This document shows positions 37,815 through 47,215 of a stretch of 64,000 nucleotides of DNA, piece by piece (the first letter of the stretch is position 1; the number at the start of each line of letters is the position of its first letter). The stretch comes from Actinomyces naeslundii. GTDB taxonomy: Bacteria > Actinomycetota > Actinomycetes > Actinomycetales > Actinomycetaceae. The notes below the pieces were generated by a model that was not told the DNA's origin, did no database searches, and saw only the letters and a program-made list of their open reading frames with translations. The DNA lies in contig NZ_MSRR01000003.1 of NCBI RefSeq assembly GCF_001956585.1, forward strand, positions 207,024 to 271,023. The letters run 5' to 3'. Position numbers and translations under genes: made by a program.

Positions 37815-38861
37815 ATGGCTCTCTCTCACCACGTCGTCTTCCAGTCATCCCTCTCGCGCCGCCGGCTGCTGGCAGGAGGCCTGGCGCTCACCGGCGCCGG
37901 AGCACTTGCCGCCTGCTCCTCGGGGACCGCCAGCCGCGCGGCGTCGGCCTCGGCGGCCGGAGGCGCACTGACCATCGGCCTGACCTACACGCCGAACATC
38001 CAGTTCGCCCCCTTCTACATGGCTAAGAAGGACGGGACATACGCCGCGAACGTGACGCTGCACCACCACGGGGCGCAGGACGGCCTCTTCGACGCCCTCC
38101 AGAGCGGCCAGGAGCAGCTCGTCGTCGCCGGCGCCGACGAGGCGGTGGTGGCCACCTCCAACGGCTCCGACCTCGTCGTCGTGGGCGGCTACTACCAGTC
38201 CTACCCGGCCTGCCTCATCGTCCCGGAGAGCTCCTCGATCAAGGCCCCCGCGGACCTCAAGGGCAAGACCGTCGGCACTCCAGGCCGCAAGGGGGAGACC
38301 TGGTACGCCCTCCAGCTGGCCATGTCCACGGCCTCCCTGACCGAGTCCGACCTGACGATCCAGGACATCGGCTACACCCAGCAGGCGGCGCTCGTCGGCG
38401 GCAAGGTCGACGCCGTCGTCGGCTTCTCCAACAACGACGCGATCCAGATCCGCCAGGCCGGTACCCCCGTGCGCACCATCCAGGTCGCCGACCGGATCCC
38501 CCTCGTGGGCGTCTCGCTGGTGACGACCCGATCCCTGCTGGACTCCCGTCGTCAGGACCTCGAGACCGCCGTCAAGGCCTCGATCAGGGGCATGACCGCC
38601 TTCGTCAAGGACCCCGACGCGGCGGTCGAGGCCACCAAGGACCACATGGACGACCTCAAGGTGGATCAGACGCAGGCGAAGCGCGCCCGCGAGGTCGCCG
38701 TGGCCACCGGCAAGCTGGTCAGCGGCGACGGCAGCCACCCCATTGGTTCGGTGCGGGTCGACGACGTCGCCGCCATGATCGAGTTCCTCACCTCCCACAA
38801 GCTCCTGGGCGACAAGAAGACGCCCAAGGCCGCCGAGGTGTGCGTTCCCCTGGGGCAGTAA
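37815..38861 (+). CDS. Substrate-binding lipoprotein, NMT1/RibY-like
   Basis: Extracellular lipid-anchored binding protein of 348 residues with the NMT1/THI5-like fold. The N-terminus has twin arginines (LSRRRLLAGGLALTG) and lipobox LAAC, so export may be by Tat with lipid attachment at that Cys. The mature part starts TIGLTYTPNIQFAPFYMAKK, typical of THI5-like pyrimidine- and flavin-binding proteins, and contains DLKGKTVGTPGRKGE. Placed 51 bases after the permease under the same FMN riboswitch; probably the flavin receptor (RibY). Confidence 0.82.
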   Translation: MALSHHVVFQSSLSRRRLLAGGLALTGAGALAACSSGTASRAASASAAGGALTIGLTYTPNIQFAPFYMAKKDGTYAANVTLHHHGAQDGLFDALQSGQEQLVVAGADEAVVATSNGSDLVVVGGYYQSYPACLIVPESSSIKAPADLKGKTVGTPGRKGETWYALQLAMSTASLTESDLTIQDIGYTQQAALVGGKVDAVVGFSNNDAIQIRQAGTPVRTIQVADRIPLVGVSLVTTRSLLDSRRQDLETAVKASIRGMTAFVKDPDAAVEATKDHMDDLKVDQTQAKRAREVAVATGKLVSGDGSHPIGSVRVDDVAAMIEFLTSHKLLGDKKTPKAAEVCVPLGQ

Positions 38862-38895
38862 GTACACGGGTGTCAGGGGCGCGCCGGTCGCGTCG

Positions 38896-39549
38896 TCATT
38901 CCTCCGGCGGGGAGTCCGGTGTCGGATCCTGCTCGCCGTCGTGGTGCTCGTAGTGGGCCATGCCCAGCTCGCGGTGCGCGATGCGCCGTAGCGCAAGAAG
39001 TACCGGCTCGTAGACCACGGTCCCCAGGACCGCCTGCCTCACCGAGTCCTCGCGCGACTGCCAAGGGACACGCTCGATATCGGCGCGAGCAGTCCGCCGT
39101 GCGGCCTCGACGTAAACGGCCAGCTGCTCCGAGCTCATGGCCATGCCGATCTCCTCAGCGAAAGCCAGGGCCACGTCAAGGTGCCTGACCGCAGGATGCT
39201 CGGGGGAGCAGGGCAGGCCGAACTGCTCCAGTACCACACGCGCCTTGCCCGCCCTCGACTCCTCGTGCTGGTGAGGGGCTGGGATCGCCTCGGTCGCGAA
39301 CTTCATCGCCTCCCACGGCTCCTGATCCGGTTGATTGATCACGTCGATGACATCACGCACCTGCTCAATGGATGCGCCTAGGACGTGCATGAGTCCCCGA
39401 ATAAGGCGCAGCCTCTCCAGGTGCTGAGTCCCGTAGTCAGACTGCCGCGCGTTAACGGGCGTACCGGCGGGCAGGAGGCCTTCGCGGATGTAGTACTTGA
39501 TCGTCGCCACCGGGGTCCCGGACTCCTTGGCGAGCTCCGAGATACGCAT
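38896..39549 (-). CDS. MerR-family transcriptional regulator
   Basis: A 217-residue regulator with the N-terminal MerR winged helix: MRISELAKESGTPVATIKYY, IREGLLPAGTP, followed by the coiled dimer helix (HLERLRLIRGLMHVLG). The C-terminal effector half is uncharacterised and ends in an acidic tail. It is divergent from a DHA2 exporter, and the promoter between them has the MerR layout (see 39737-39767). It most likely controls that exporter in response to a toxic ligand. Confidence 0.85.
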   Translation of the reverse strand: MRISELAKESGTPVATIKYYIREGLLPAGTPVNARQSDYGTQHLERLRLIRGLMHVLGASIEQVRDVIDVINQPDQEPWEAMKFATEAIPAPHQHEESRAGKARVVLEQFGLPCSPEHPAVRHLDVALAFAEEIGMAMSSEQLAVYVEAARRTARADIERVPWQSREDSVRQAVLGTVVYEPVLLALRRIAHRELGMAHYEHHDGEQDPTPDSPPEE

Positions 39550-39736
39550 GGTCCTCCTTCTCCAGCGACGTCGCCGGGCCGTCGTGCGATATCACCCAGG
39601 TCCGAGCATACGAGCGCACACGGCACCCAAGACTCACGCGCGCCGAAACCAAGGTTCGAAGGGAAGCAGCTCAACCACCTGAGACGGCAGAACGGCGGCG
39701 ACATCTCCGGTGACCTGGTTGGCAGGGAGCGTTGGG

Positions 39737-39767
39737 TTGACATATAGATAGCTACGGTATCTACTTA
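39737..39767 (+). promoter_or_regulatory. MerR-type promoter/operator of the exporter gene
   Basis: TTGACA (39737-39742) is followed by the palindrome AGATAGCTACGGTATCT (39746-39762) and a poor -10 (TACTTA, 39762-39767), a spacer of 19 bases. A palindrome inside an overlong spacer is the hallmark of MerR-activated promoters. The rest of the 39550-39801 gap shows nothing else distinct. Confidence 0.5.
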
Positions 39768-39801
39768 GATCGATACTTTCACTATCCAGTTAGGAGTCGT
39801 C

Positions 39802-41268
39802 TTGTCCACCCAGACCACACATCGTTCGCATGACGAGCCTTCCCCCACCCCGCCAACCACCGGAACCGAGAGCCCTCAACGGGTCCCGTCTGCATGGGTC
39901 ATGATTGCGATCGCCCTTCCCACCCTGATGACGTCACTGGACTCACTGGTGGTCACGATCGCGCTTCCGCAGATTCACCGGGACCTGGGGGCCTCGGTCA
40001 CCGAGCTGCAATGGTTCGTCAATGCCTACACACTCACTTATGCCACCTTGATCCTGCCAACCGCAGCACTGGGGGACCGGATCGGGCGCCGCAGGCTTTT
40101 CCTGTGGGCAGTGTTCCTGTTCACCTCAGCCTCGGCCCTGGCCGCACTGGCCTCCACACCCTTGGCACTCATCGCCGCCCGGGTGGTCCAAGGTGCCAGC
40201 GGGGCGGCCATCGGATCACTGTCCCTGGCGCTCCTGGCCGACGCTGTACCCCCGCACCTGCGAGAGCTCGCCATCGGTGTGTGGGGCAGCGTCAACGGGC
40301 TGGGTGTTGCCGCCGGCCCCATCGTCGGAGGTGCCGTCGTTGAGGATCTGCACTGGAGCTTCATCTTCTGGATCAATCTCCCAGTGGGTGCCCTGTCCCT
40401 GTCACTGGGATGGTGGAGTCTTCGCAGTGTTGTCACCGTAGGCAGGTCCGGGGCTCGGTCGACCGATCTCGCGGGACTGGCGATGGCGGCGACCTTCGTC
40501 TTCCCGTTGACCTGGGCACTGGTGGAGGGCAGCAGCCGCGGCTGGACCAGCCTCCTGGTTCTTGGATGCCTGGCTCTGGCACTGGCCTCACTGGCCGGCT
40601 TCATCTGGCGGGAGCGCACCGCTCGTAGTGCTTTTGTGCCAGCGCACCTGTTCCGTGACCGGTGCTTCAACCTGGTCAACACCGTAGCGATGCTCTTCTC
40701 CGCCGGGATCTTCGGATCAGTGTTCCTCGTCAGCCAGTACCTTCAGATCGGGATGGGCTTCGGCCCACTGGAGTCGGGACTGCGCGCAGCACCATGGACC
40801 ATGGTTCCCATGGTGGTGGCCCCGGTAGCGGGAGTGCTCGTCAAGCGCTACGGGCCAAGGGCGGTGCTACTGATCGGTATGGCGCTGCAGACGGCGGCAG
40901 TAGGTTGCTTCGTTCTCCTGGCGCACACGAGCAGCGGTTATGACCCCTACGTCCTGCCCATGCTCATCGCAGGTACTGGCATGGGGCTGACCTTCTCCCC
41001 GTTGGCAACCGCAGTCCTGGAGGGGATCGCGTCTCAGGACCGTGCCGTCGTCTCGGGGGTCAATCAAACGGCTCGTCAGCTGGGGACGGCCACAGGCATC
41101 GCGCTGTGCACCGCCCTTTTCACCACCTTCGGCGCTTACGCCCCTGGTGAGAGATTCACCGCCGGACTCGTCCCAGCGCTGGGCGCCTGCACGGTTTTGC
41201 TGGTAGTGGCCACAGCACTTGTCATTGCCATGCCTCGCGGCCATCTACAACCGGCAGGCCAGCAGTGA
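39802..41268 (+). CDS. MFS drug exporter, DHA2 (EmrB/QacA) family
   Basis: A membrane exporter of 488 residues with about 14 helices. [49 protein letters not shown] (motif A) and [21 protein letters not shown] are DHA2 signatures. It starts with TTG at 39802, preceded by AGGAG at 5 bases, a rare start codon. Divergent MerR gene suggests inducible drug resistance. The 3' end overlaps the convergent hisG gene by 24 bases. Confidence 0.85.
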   Translation: MSTQTTHRSHDEPSPTPPTTGTESPQRVPSAWVMIAIALPTLMTSLDSLVVTIALPQIHRDLGASVTELQWFVNAYTLTYATLILPTAALGDRIGRRRLFLWAVFLFTSASALAALASTPLALIAARVVQGASGAAIGSLSLALLADAVPPHLRELAIGVWGSVNGLGVAAGPIVGGAVVEDLHWSFIFWINLPVGALSLSLGWWSLRSVVTVGRSGARSTDLAGLAMAATFVFPLTWALVEGSSRGWTSLLVLGCLALALASLAGFIWRERTARSAFVPAHLFRDRCFNLVNTVAMLFSAGIFGSVFLVSQYLQIGMGFGPLESGLRAAPWTMVPMVVAPVAGVLVKRYGPRAVLLIGMALQTAAVGCFVLLAHTSSGYDPYVLPMLIAGTGMGLTFSPLATAVLEGIASQDRAVVSGVNQTARQLGTATGIALCTALFTTFGAYAPGERFTAGLVPALGACTVLLVVATALVIAMPRGHLQPAGQQ

Positions 41269-42090
41269 GGAGACGAGGATGGCGCGCGCCCCGACCTCGT
41301 AGAGCTCGTCCATGACCCGGTTCATGTCCGCCCGTGGGACCATGGCGCGCACTGCCACCCAGTCGGGGTTCTGCAGCGGGGAGACGGTGGGGGACTCGAT
41401 GCCGGGGGTGAGTGCCGCCGCCAGGTGCAGCTTGTTCATGGGGATGTCGTAGTCCACGAGCACGTAGGCACGGGCGCGCAGCACCCCCTCCAGACGCCGC
41501 ACGAGCGTGGCCAGACCGGGCTCTCCGCGGAACTGCTCGGTGGTGATCAGCACGGCCTCGCTGATGAGGATCGGGTCCCCGAAGGTCTCCAGGCCGGCCG
41601 CCCGCAGCGTCGTGCCGGTCTCGACGACGTCTGCGATGAGGTCGGCCACGCCCAGCTGGACGGAGGACTCCACGGCACCGTCGAGGTGAACGGTCTGGGC
41701 CTCCACGCCCCGGGAGGCCAGGTAGCCGCGCACCAGGACGTCGTAGGAGGTGGCCACACGGCGCCCGGCGACGTCGGCCAGGGAGCTCATCGTGCCCTTG
41801 GGGGCGGCGAAGCGGAAGGTGGAGCGGGCGAAGCCCAGGGGCAGGTGCTCGATGGCGTCGACCCCGGAGTCCAGGAGCAGGTCGCGGCCGGTGATGCCGG
41901 CGTGCACGGTGCCCTGGCCGACGTAGACGGCGATATCGCGCGGACGCAGGAAGAACAGCTCGACGTCGTTGGTCTCATCGACGAGCACGAGCTCGCGCCC
42001 CGTGCGGCGGGTGCGGTAGCCCGCCTCGGAGAGCATGGTGATGGCGGGGTCGGACAGGGAGCCCTTGTTCGGGACGGCGATACGCAGCAC
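41245..42090 (-). CDS. hisG: ATP phosphoribosyltransferase
   Basis: First step of histidine synthesis, joining ATP and PRPP. The 281-residue long-form enzyme has [52 protein letters not shown] (PRPP loop) and a C-terminal regulatory ACT-like domain that normally binds histidine. It follows hisE on the minus strand with a 57-base gap, the usual actinobacterial hisE-hisG order. Its end overlaps the convergent exporter gene. Confidence 0.95.
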   Translation of the reverse strand: MLRIAVPNKGSLSDPAITMLSEAGYRTRRTGRELVLVDETNDVELFFLRPRDIAVYVGQGTVHAGITGRDLLLDSGVDAIEHLPLGFARSTFRFAAPKGTMSSLADVAGRRVATSYDVLVRGYLASRGVEAQTVHLDGAVESSVQLGVADLIADVVETGTTLRAAGLETFGDPILISEAVLITTEQFRGEPGLATLVRRLEGVLRARAYVLVDYDIPMNKLHLAAALTPGIESPTVSPLQNPDWVAVRAMVPRADMNRVMDELYEVGARAILVSSLLACRL

Positions 42091-42147
42091 GGCGGTTCCT
42101 GATCTGTGGAGAGGAGGTCGAGTAGGAGGTGTGAGGGGGTCTTAGGC

Positions 42148-42411
42148 TTACAGGTAGCGGTAGATGTCCTGGAGGCTGTAGCCCTTGGCGACCATCATGA
42201 CCTGAGCGTGGTAGAGCAGCTGGCTGATCTCCTCGCAGGCGGCCTCGTCAGACTCGTGCTCGCAGGCCATCCAGGCCTCGGCGGCCTCCTCGACGAGCTT
42301 CTTGCCGATGAAGTGGACCCCGCGGTCCAGCTCCTCCACCGTCCCGGAACCCTCGGGGCGGGTGGCCGCCTTGTGCTGCAGCTCGCTGAAAAGGTCCTCA
42401 AAGGTCTTCAT
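42148..42411 (-). CDS. hisE: Phosphoribosyl-ATP pyrophosphatase
   Basis: Second step of histidine synthesis, removing pyrophosphate from PR-ATP. The 87-residue protein has the MazG-like helices [33 protein letters not shown] (metal-binding EExxE) and [17 protein letters not shown]. Stand-alone (not fused to HisI), as in other actinobacteria. Precedes hisG in a two-gene unit. Confidence 0.93.
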   Translation of the reverse strand: MKTFEDLFSELQHKAATRPEGSGTVEELDRGVHFIGKKLVEEAAEAWMACEHESDEAACEEISQLLYHAQVMMVAKGYSLQDIYRYL

Positions 42412-42487
42412 GGCCCTAGGCTATCGGAAAGCCGACGGGCCACCGACCGACTGTGGACCTACCCGAGCCCCGAGCCGGTGGTCCGGC

Positions 42488-44170
42488 TCAGTCCCGGATG
42501 GCTGCCCGCCGGGCGCTGAGCATTGCCGCCGTCATCGCCAACGAGCCGATGATCAGGCTGAGGAGGACGATCTCCAGCCAGCGCCCGGGGAACTGGTGGG
42601 CGACAGCCATCCAGCCCCAGGGCGCCAGGCGCCACAGCCAGGTGGCCGCCATAACGTCGTTGCCGCCGATGAGCAGCCCCATGATGACTAGGATGACGTT
42701 GAGAACGATCGCCACGACGATCCGGGTGCTCAGAGCCACCGCCAGGCTGACGGCCGCGATCATGAAGGCGACGGCCGGCATCACGAGGAGCCCGTAGACC
42801 GGGCCGGTCACCGCCGGCAGGCTCGGGTCGGTGCGGGTCAGAGTGTCGCCGAGGACGGTCACGATCCAGGAGACGACCAGGACCGGGATGAGGAAGAGGG
42901 CGCTGAGGACCGCGGCTGAGGTCAGGATCCCGCAGGATCCCTGGCGAGTGATGAGGGTGCGCCAGGCGGGCTGGAGGCGTCCCCACACCGTGATGCCGAC
43001 GAGGGCCGCGGCAACCGGCGCTCCCATGAGCTCGAGGAAGCTCTGCCCGTACCCGGGTGGATACACGGTGTGGAGGACACCCAGGAAGGCGAGCAGCAGG
43101 GTCGTCAGGACCGCCCACACGATCCAGGGCAGGACACCGGCCATCGCCAGAACGGCACTTCGCGGCCCGGGAATACGGGCCATACGGGTGGCAGGCGTAG
43201 CACGGAGCTGCGGGGTACTCCGGGGCAGCGACGTCGGAGCCTCCACCGGGGCCTGTTCCGAGACGTTCTCCGGCTGAGCGCCGGTGGCCTGTCCGCCGGG
43301 AAGCAGGCCTCTGAGCCCGATGACGAACCACGCGGAGGACTCAGCACCCCCAGATGTGCCGCCGAGAACGGCCAGGCCGGTACCGGCCAGCGTCAGGGCG
43401 GCCGTCAGCAGGAACCCGGGCAGGAGCGGATAACCCCACACCGGCGAGTCCGCCTCGAGCAGCACACTGCTACCGTGAACACCCAGCAGGGGCAGTGGGA
43501 CCCTGGCCGTCCAGGCCCACGGGAGCATCCACCAGTCACTCCGCTCGGCCTGGACCACGCCCACCACGGACCAGACGAAGCCGAGGACAGGGGCGATCCC
43601 GACGGCGATGACTCGCAGCACGCGGAAGGCTGCCATGCCCCAGGCACAGGCCCCGGTGACGACGATCCACATGTAGGTGGCGAACAGCAGGTACCTGTCC
43701 CAGGGGCCCCAGCCGCTGCCGACGATAAGAGCGTGCCCCACCACCGGGGCGACCAGTGCCACCTGGCAGGCCAGCGCGGACAGGCTCAGGACCACGAGGC
43801 GGGCAGCCGCCACCCGGCGCGGCTCGACGGCGCGCCAGGCCGTCCCGCCCTGACGCCACCTCCGCTCACGCCACTGGGCCATCACCCCGGTCAGCAGCCC
43901 CAGAGGCACCGCGAAGGCCCCGGCATACATATGCATCCACGCCAGAGCATTGCCGTTCCACTGGAGCTCCTTGACCACGCCTGAGGAGATCGAGGCGTTC
44001 GCCAGGATGATGGTGTGAACGGTGAAGACGAGGGTCGCCCCGATGACGCCCCAGGTGAAGGTGCGCCGGCTGCGGGTGAGCTCGGCGCGCACCAGGTCCC
44101 ACAGGCTTACCCTCACTTCTGCCTTCCCCCGCACCTTCACCCGGGTCTGTGGCTGCGCAACGGTGCTCAT
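42488..44170 (-). CDS. ABC-2 type permease
   Basis: A 560-residue integral membrane protein with two repeated halves of about six helices each (start SLWDLVRAELTRSRRTFTWG, second half from about residue 340, PRSAVLAMAGVLPWIVWAV). The shape resembles lantibiotic-immunity or antibiotic-export permeases. Its start overlaps the ATPase gene end by 4 bases (ATGA), so the two form one exporter. Controlled presumably by the two-component system upstream. Substrate unknown. Confidence 0.75.
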   Translation of the reverse strand: MSTVAQPQTRVKVRGKAEVRVSLWDLVRAELTRSRRTFTWGVIGATLVFTVHTIILANASISSGVVKELQWNGNALAWMHMYAGAFAVPLGLLTGVMAQWRERRWRQGGTAWRAVEPRRVAAARLVVLSLSALACQVALVAPVVGHALIVGSGWGPWDRYLLFATYMWIVVTGACAWGMAAFRVLRVIAVGIAPVLGFVWSVVGVVQAERSDWWMLPWAWTARVPLPLLGVHGSSVLLEADSPVWGYPLLPGFLLTAALTLAGTGLAVLGGTSGGAESSAWFVIGLRGLLPGGQATGAQPENVSEQAPVEAPTSLPRSTPQLRATPATRMARIPGPRSAVLAMAGVLPWIVWAVLTTLLLAFLGVLHTVYPPGYGQSFLELMGAPVAAALVGITVWGRLQPAWRTLITRQGSCGILTSAAVLSALFLIPVLVVSWIVTVLGDTLTRTDPSLPAVTGPVYGLLVMPAVAFMIAAVSLAVALSTRIVVAIVLNVILVIMGLLIGGNDVMAATWLWRLAPWGWMAVAHQFPGRWLEIVLLSLIIGSLAMTAAMLSARRAAIRD

Positions 44171-44970
44171 GCGCCGACCCCCGTCCCGGTGCGGCGTCCG
44201 CTTCCAGTGACCGCCGCCAGGAAGGCCTTTTCCATGGCCCGCTCGTCGTCGGCGTCGGCGAAGTCGACCAACGGACCCTCGTAGACGAGGCGGCCGGTTG
44301 CCAGGACCCCGATGTCGTCGCTCATGCGGGCGATCTCGCCGAGCTGGTGGCTGGAGACGACGACGGTGCGACCCTCATCGGCCAGGTCCCGCACGAGATC
44401 GCGCAGCTCGATGATGCCCTGGGGGTCCAGTCCGTTCTGAGGCTCGTCAAGGATGAGGACCTCCGGGTCGGTCAGAAGCGCCATGGCCAGGGACAGGCGC
44501 ACCTTCATACCCGTGGAGAAGGATCCGGCACGCTTCCTGCCGACCCCGGCCAGACCCACACGCTCCAGGAGCGGGTCGATCGTCGCCGGGGAGGTGCCGG
44601 TCAAGCGGCAGTGGACGAGCAGGTTGCGCCGTGCGGACAGCTGGGGGAAGAGCGCGGGACCGTTGATGGAGGCCCCCACATGGGCCAGGCTGCGCCGGCA
44701 GAACGGAGCGCCCTGGATCTCCAACCGGCCGGCGTCGGGCTTGAGCAGTCCCAGAGCGATGTTGAAGGCGGTCGACTTGCCGGCGCCGTTGAGACCGAGC
44801 AGCCCGTAGACACGGCCGGGATAGGCCGACAGGTCGAGGTCAGTGAGGACCCTCTGGCGGCCGAAGGACTTCGAGACCCCGGAGAGCCTCAACCCGGGGG
44901 CGAGGCCGGTAGTGTGCGTAGGAGAGGGGAGAGGTGATGCCGTAGTGGTGGCTGTGTGGGGAGATGTCAT
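44167..44970 (-). CDS. ABC transporter ATP-binding protein
   Basis: ATPase of about 267 residues for the adjacent permease. Walker A LLGLNGAGKSTAFNIALGL, signature SFSTGMKVRLSLAMAL (degenerate from LSGGQ, as in many drug-export ATPases), Walker B EVLILDEPQNGLDP and switch VVSSHQLGEI. The ATG at 44970 (MTSPHTATTT) is chosen because the upstream in-frame extension is out of character. The bacitracin/lantibiotic export type is suggested by the signature and its two-component neighbours. Confidence 0.85.
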   Translation of the reverse strand: MTSPHTATTTASPLPSPTHTTGLAPGLRLSGVSKSFGRQRVLTDLDLSAYPGRVYGLLGLNGAGKSTAFNIALGLLKPDAGRLEIQGAPFCRRSLAHVGASINGPALFPQLSARRNLLVHCRLTGTSPATIDPLLERVGLAGVGRKRAGSFSTGMKVRLSLAMALLTDPEVLILDEPQNGLDPQGIIELRDLVRDLADEGRTVVVSSHQLGEIARMSDDIGVLATGRLVYEGPLVDFADADDERAMEKAFLAAVTGSGRRTGTGVGA

Positions 44971-45068
44971 GGCCCTATGCTCGTGTGCGACGGTACCGCG
45001 GCGGATCCCCACCAGGGATACAGCCCGTACTCGCCACCACGGCCCCGTCTCCTCCCTGGGGAGGAGGA

Positions 45069-45815
45069 CTACTGTGGCTGGACGAGCCCGGTGGTCAGCG
45101 CATAGATGACGAGCTCGACCCGGTTGTGGCAGCCGGTCTTGCCCAGGATCGTCTTGACATGGGACTTGACCGTCGACTCCGCAACATGGAGCCGTTCGCC
45201 GATCTGGGCATTGCTCAGCCCTCGGCACACGAGGGCCAGGACGGCGTCCTCTCGCCCGGTCAAGGGCTCGTAGGGGCCCGACGGTGCCCCCACAACGGGC
45301 ACGGCGCCGTCAGTCGGTCCCGACGGCGAAGTCGGTGGCTGCGCAGCATCCGCTCCGGTACCTGCATCAAGGTGCGCCAGAACGGTGCCGGTGACGGCCG
45401 GGTCCAACCAGGACCCGCCGCGGGCGACGACGCGGACCGCCTCCAGCAGCGTCGTCGGCTCGGCGTCCTTGAGGAGGAATCCGTGGGCGCCGGCGCCCAG
45501 CGCCGCCAGGACGAGGTCCTCGTCGTCGAAGGTCGTCAGGACCAGGACCCGCACAGGGGCAGTGGCCGGTGCGGCGCGCAGCTCACGAATGGCACTGATC
45601 CCGTCCAGGACCGGCATCCGCAGGTCCATGAGCACCAGGTCGGTACTGCCTTGAGGAGCACGGGCTCGGGCACTGAGTCGGTCGACAGCCTCGCGCCCGT
45701 TGACGGCCTCCAGAACGACCTCCATGTCGGGTTGCGCGTCCACAAGGGCGCTGAAGGCGCTCACCAGCAGCGGCTGGTCGTCGACAACGGCAACCTTGAT
45801 CGTGCTAAGGGTCAT
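45069..45815 (-). CDS. Two-component response regulator, NarL/LuxR type
   Basis: A 248-residue regulator: receiver domain with the phosphorylatable Asp64 (DLVLMDLRMP), a Pro/Gly-rich linker and a C-terminal LuxR helix-turn-helix (PLTGREDAVLALVCRGLSN, GERLHVAESTVKSHVKTIL). Overlaps the kinase gene end by 4 bases, so they pair. Likely activates the ABC exporter immediately downstream (98-base gap). Confidence 0.9.
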   Translation of the reverse strand: MTLSTIKVAVVDDQPLLVSAFSALVDAQPDMEVVLEAVNGREAVDRLSARARAPQGSTDLVLMDLRMPVLDGISAIRELRAAPATAPVRVLVLTTFDDEDLVLAALGAGAHGFLLKDAEPTTLLEAVRVVARGGSWLDPAVTGTVLAHLDAGTGADAAQPPTSPSGPTDGAVPVVGAPSGPYEPLTGREDAVLALVCRGLSNAQIGERLHVAESTVKSHVKTILGKTGCHNRVELVIYALTTGLVQPQ

Positions 45816-47215
45816 CTGGAGTCTCCTAGTCCTGTCTCACCGGTCATCTCACCGGAGTTCTGGTCCGGATCCGTAGCGCTCGCGGGCAGCTCGAGCGGCA
45901 CCACAGGAAAGTCGACGTCAAGGATGAAGAAGCTGCTGCCCTCGTCATCGTGCTGAACGCCGTGGGACATGGTTCCGCCCACGAGCCTGAGTCGCTCCTC
46001 CAGACCGACGAGCCCGCTGCCTCCGAACAGCGAGTGCTCCACCGTCTCGGACACCGGGTTGGACACGTGAAGATGGCACGATGACGGAGTCAGCATCAGG
46101 CTCAGCTCGATCTGACCGGATCCGTGTCTGACAGCGTTGGTAAGCGCCTCTCCAACGAGCCGGACGAGGGTGAGCCGCTGTATCGCCGACCATCCCTCGT
46201 TGCAGCGCTCCAGCACTCCCGGCCCCGGCAGCACGGCATTGATACGGGCACCTGATCCTCGTGTCGTCTCGATGAGCACGGGGATGGTGCGCAGGTCCGC
46301 CAGCGGGGTGATATCGCCGGCGTCGGAGCGCAGGACGGAGACGAGTCGGCGTACGGAGGTCAGGGAGTCGTCAGCCGTATCGCGCACGGTGGTCAGGGTG
46401 CTGCGCAGTCGTTCCTCACCGCCCAGGGCCAGGCCGGTGGCGGCCTGCACCTTGATCGTGGTGAGACTGTGGCCCACAAGGTCGTGGAGCTCACGGGCCA
46501 GGCTGAGGCGCTCGGCCGCAACCGCCTGGGCCGCGGCGATGCCGACGTCGCGGGCCTGGTTCTCGGCGATTCGCCTCCGGGAGGAGGCCAGTAGGTAGGT
46601 GAGTACCACGGCACCGACGAAGACCAGGCTGGTGAGTGTTCTGATCAGAAGGATGGTCCCGTCCCAGCCGGAGCCAGCCGTGGGATCGGCGCTGGATCCG
46701 TGAGCCCTGGAGTAGCTGGCGAGGGTGACCGGGTTGACCAGGGCACCGGCCAGAGCCAGCAGAAGCGCCGCCGTGCCCCAGCGCCGGTCGGGTTCCCAGC
46801 GGGTGACGGTGTAGAGGCCGGTGACCGCCGTGGCGATGATCGGGTTGAGGCCGATATTGACCGGGGAGAGGACCACGAGGATCGCATAGGCCGCGAGCAG
46901 GGCGTAGGTCGCGATGAAGGAAACACGCAGGAAACGAAGCCTGCCGAACTGCACCAGCGCCAGTGCCAGACACAGGGCGAAGTCCGCGACGTAGACGGCG
47001 TAGGCGCCGAAGCGGAGGATGAAGGTGGCCGATTCAAGGGCGAAGATGAGGAAGACGGCGCCCAGGGCCACGTCCACGACTGGGACGGCGTATCGCGACC
47101 AGCGGCTTCCTCGCGTCGGTACGGTGCGGAGACGGGCGCGCCAGTCGTAGGCCGCAGACAGGTTCGTCGCTAGTGGCAACACCGCTTCATCAACCGGCGC
47201 AGATAGGTCAGCCAT
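45812..47215 (-). CDS. Sensor histidine kinase (HisKA_3)
   Basis: A membrane kinase of about 467 residues. Six or so hydrophobic helices fill residues 45-215 with little extracellular loop, the intramembrane-sensing layout; then the dimerisation box RLSLARELHDLVGHSLTTIK with phospho-His244, and a HATPase_c domain (GSGQIELSLML, GGSGLVGLEERLRLVGG). ATG 47215 overlaps the DUF3866 stop by 8 bases, preferred to the earlier start at 47248. Coupled to the response regulator downstream. Confidence 0.85.
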   Translation of the reverse strand: MADLSAPVDEAVLPLATNLSAAYDWRARLRTVPTRGSRWSRYAVPVVDVALGAVFLIFALESATFILRFGAYAVYVADFALCLALALVQFGRLRFLRVSFIATYALLAAYAILVVLSPVNIGLNPIIATAVTGLYTVTRWEPDRRWGTAALLLALAGALVNPVTLASYSRAHGSSADPTAGSGWDGTILLIRTLTSLVFVGAVVLTYLLASSRRRIAENQARDVGIAAAQAVAAERLSLARELHDLVGHSLTTIKVQAATGLALGGEERLRSTLTTVRDTADDSLTSVRRLVSVLRSDAGDITPLADLRTIPVLIETTRGSGARINAVLPGPGVLERCNEGWSAIQRLTLVRLVGEALTNAVRHGSGQIELSLMLTPSSCHLHVSNPVSETVEHSLFGGSGLVGLEERLRLVGGTMSHGVQHDDEGSSFFILDVDFPVVPLELPASATDPDQNSGEMTGETGLGDSR

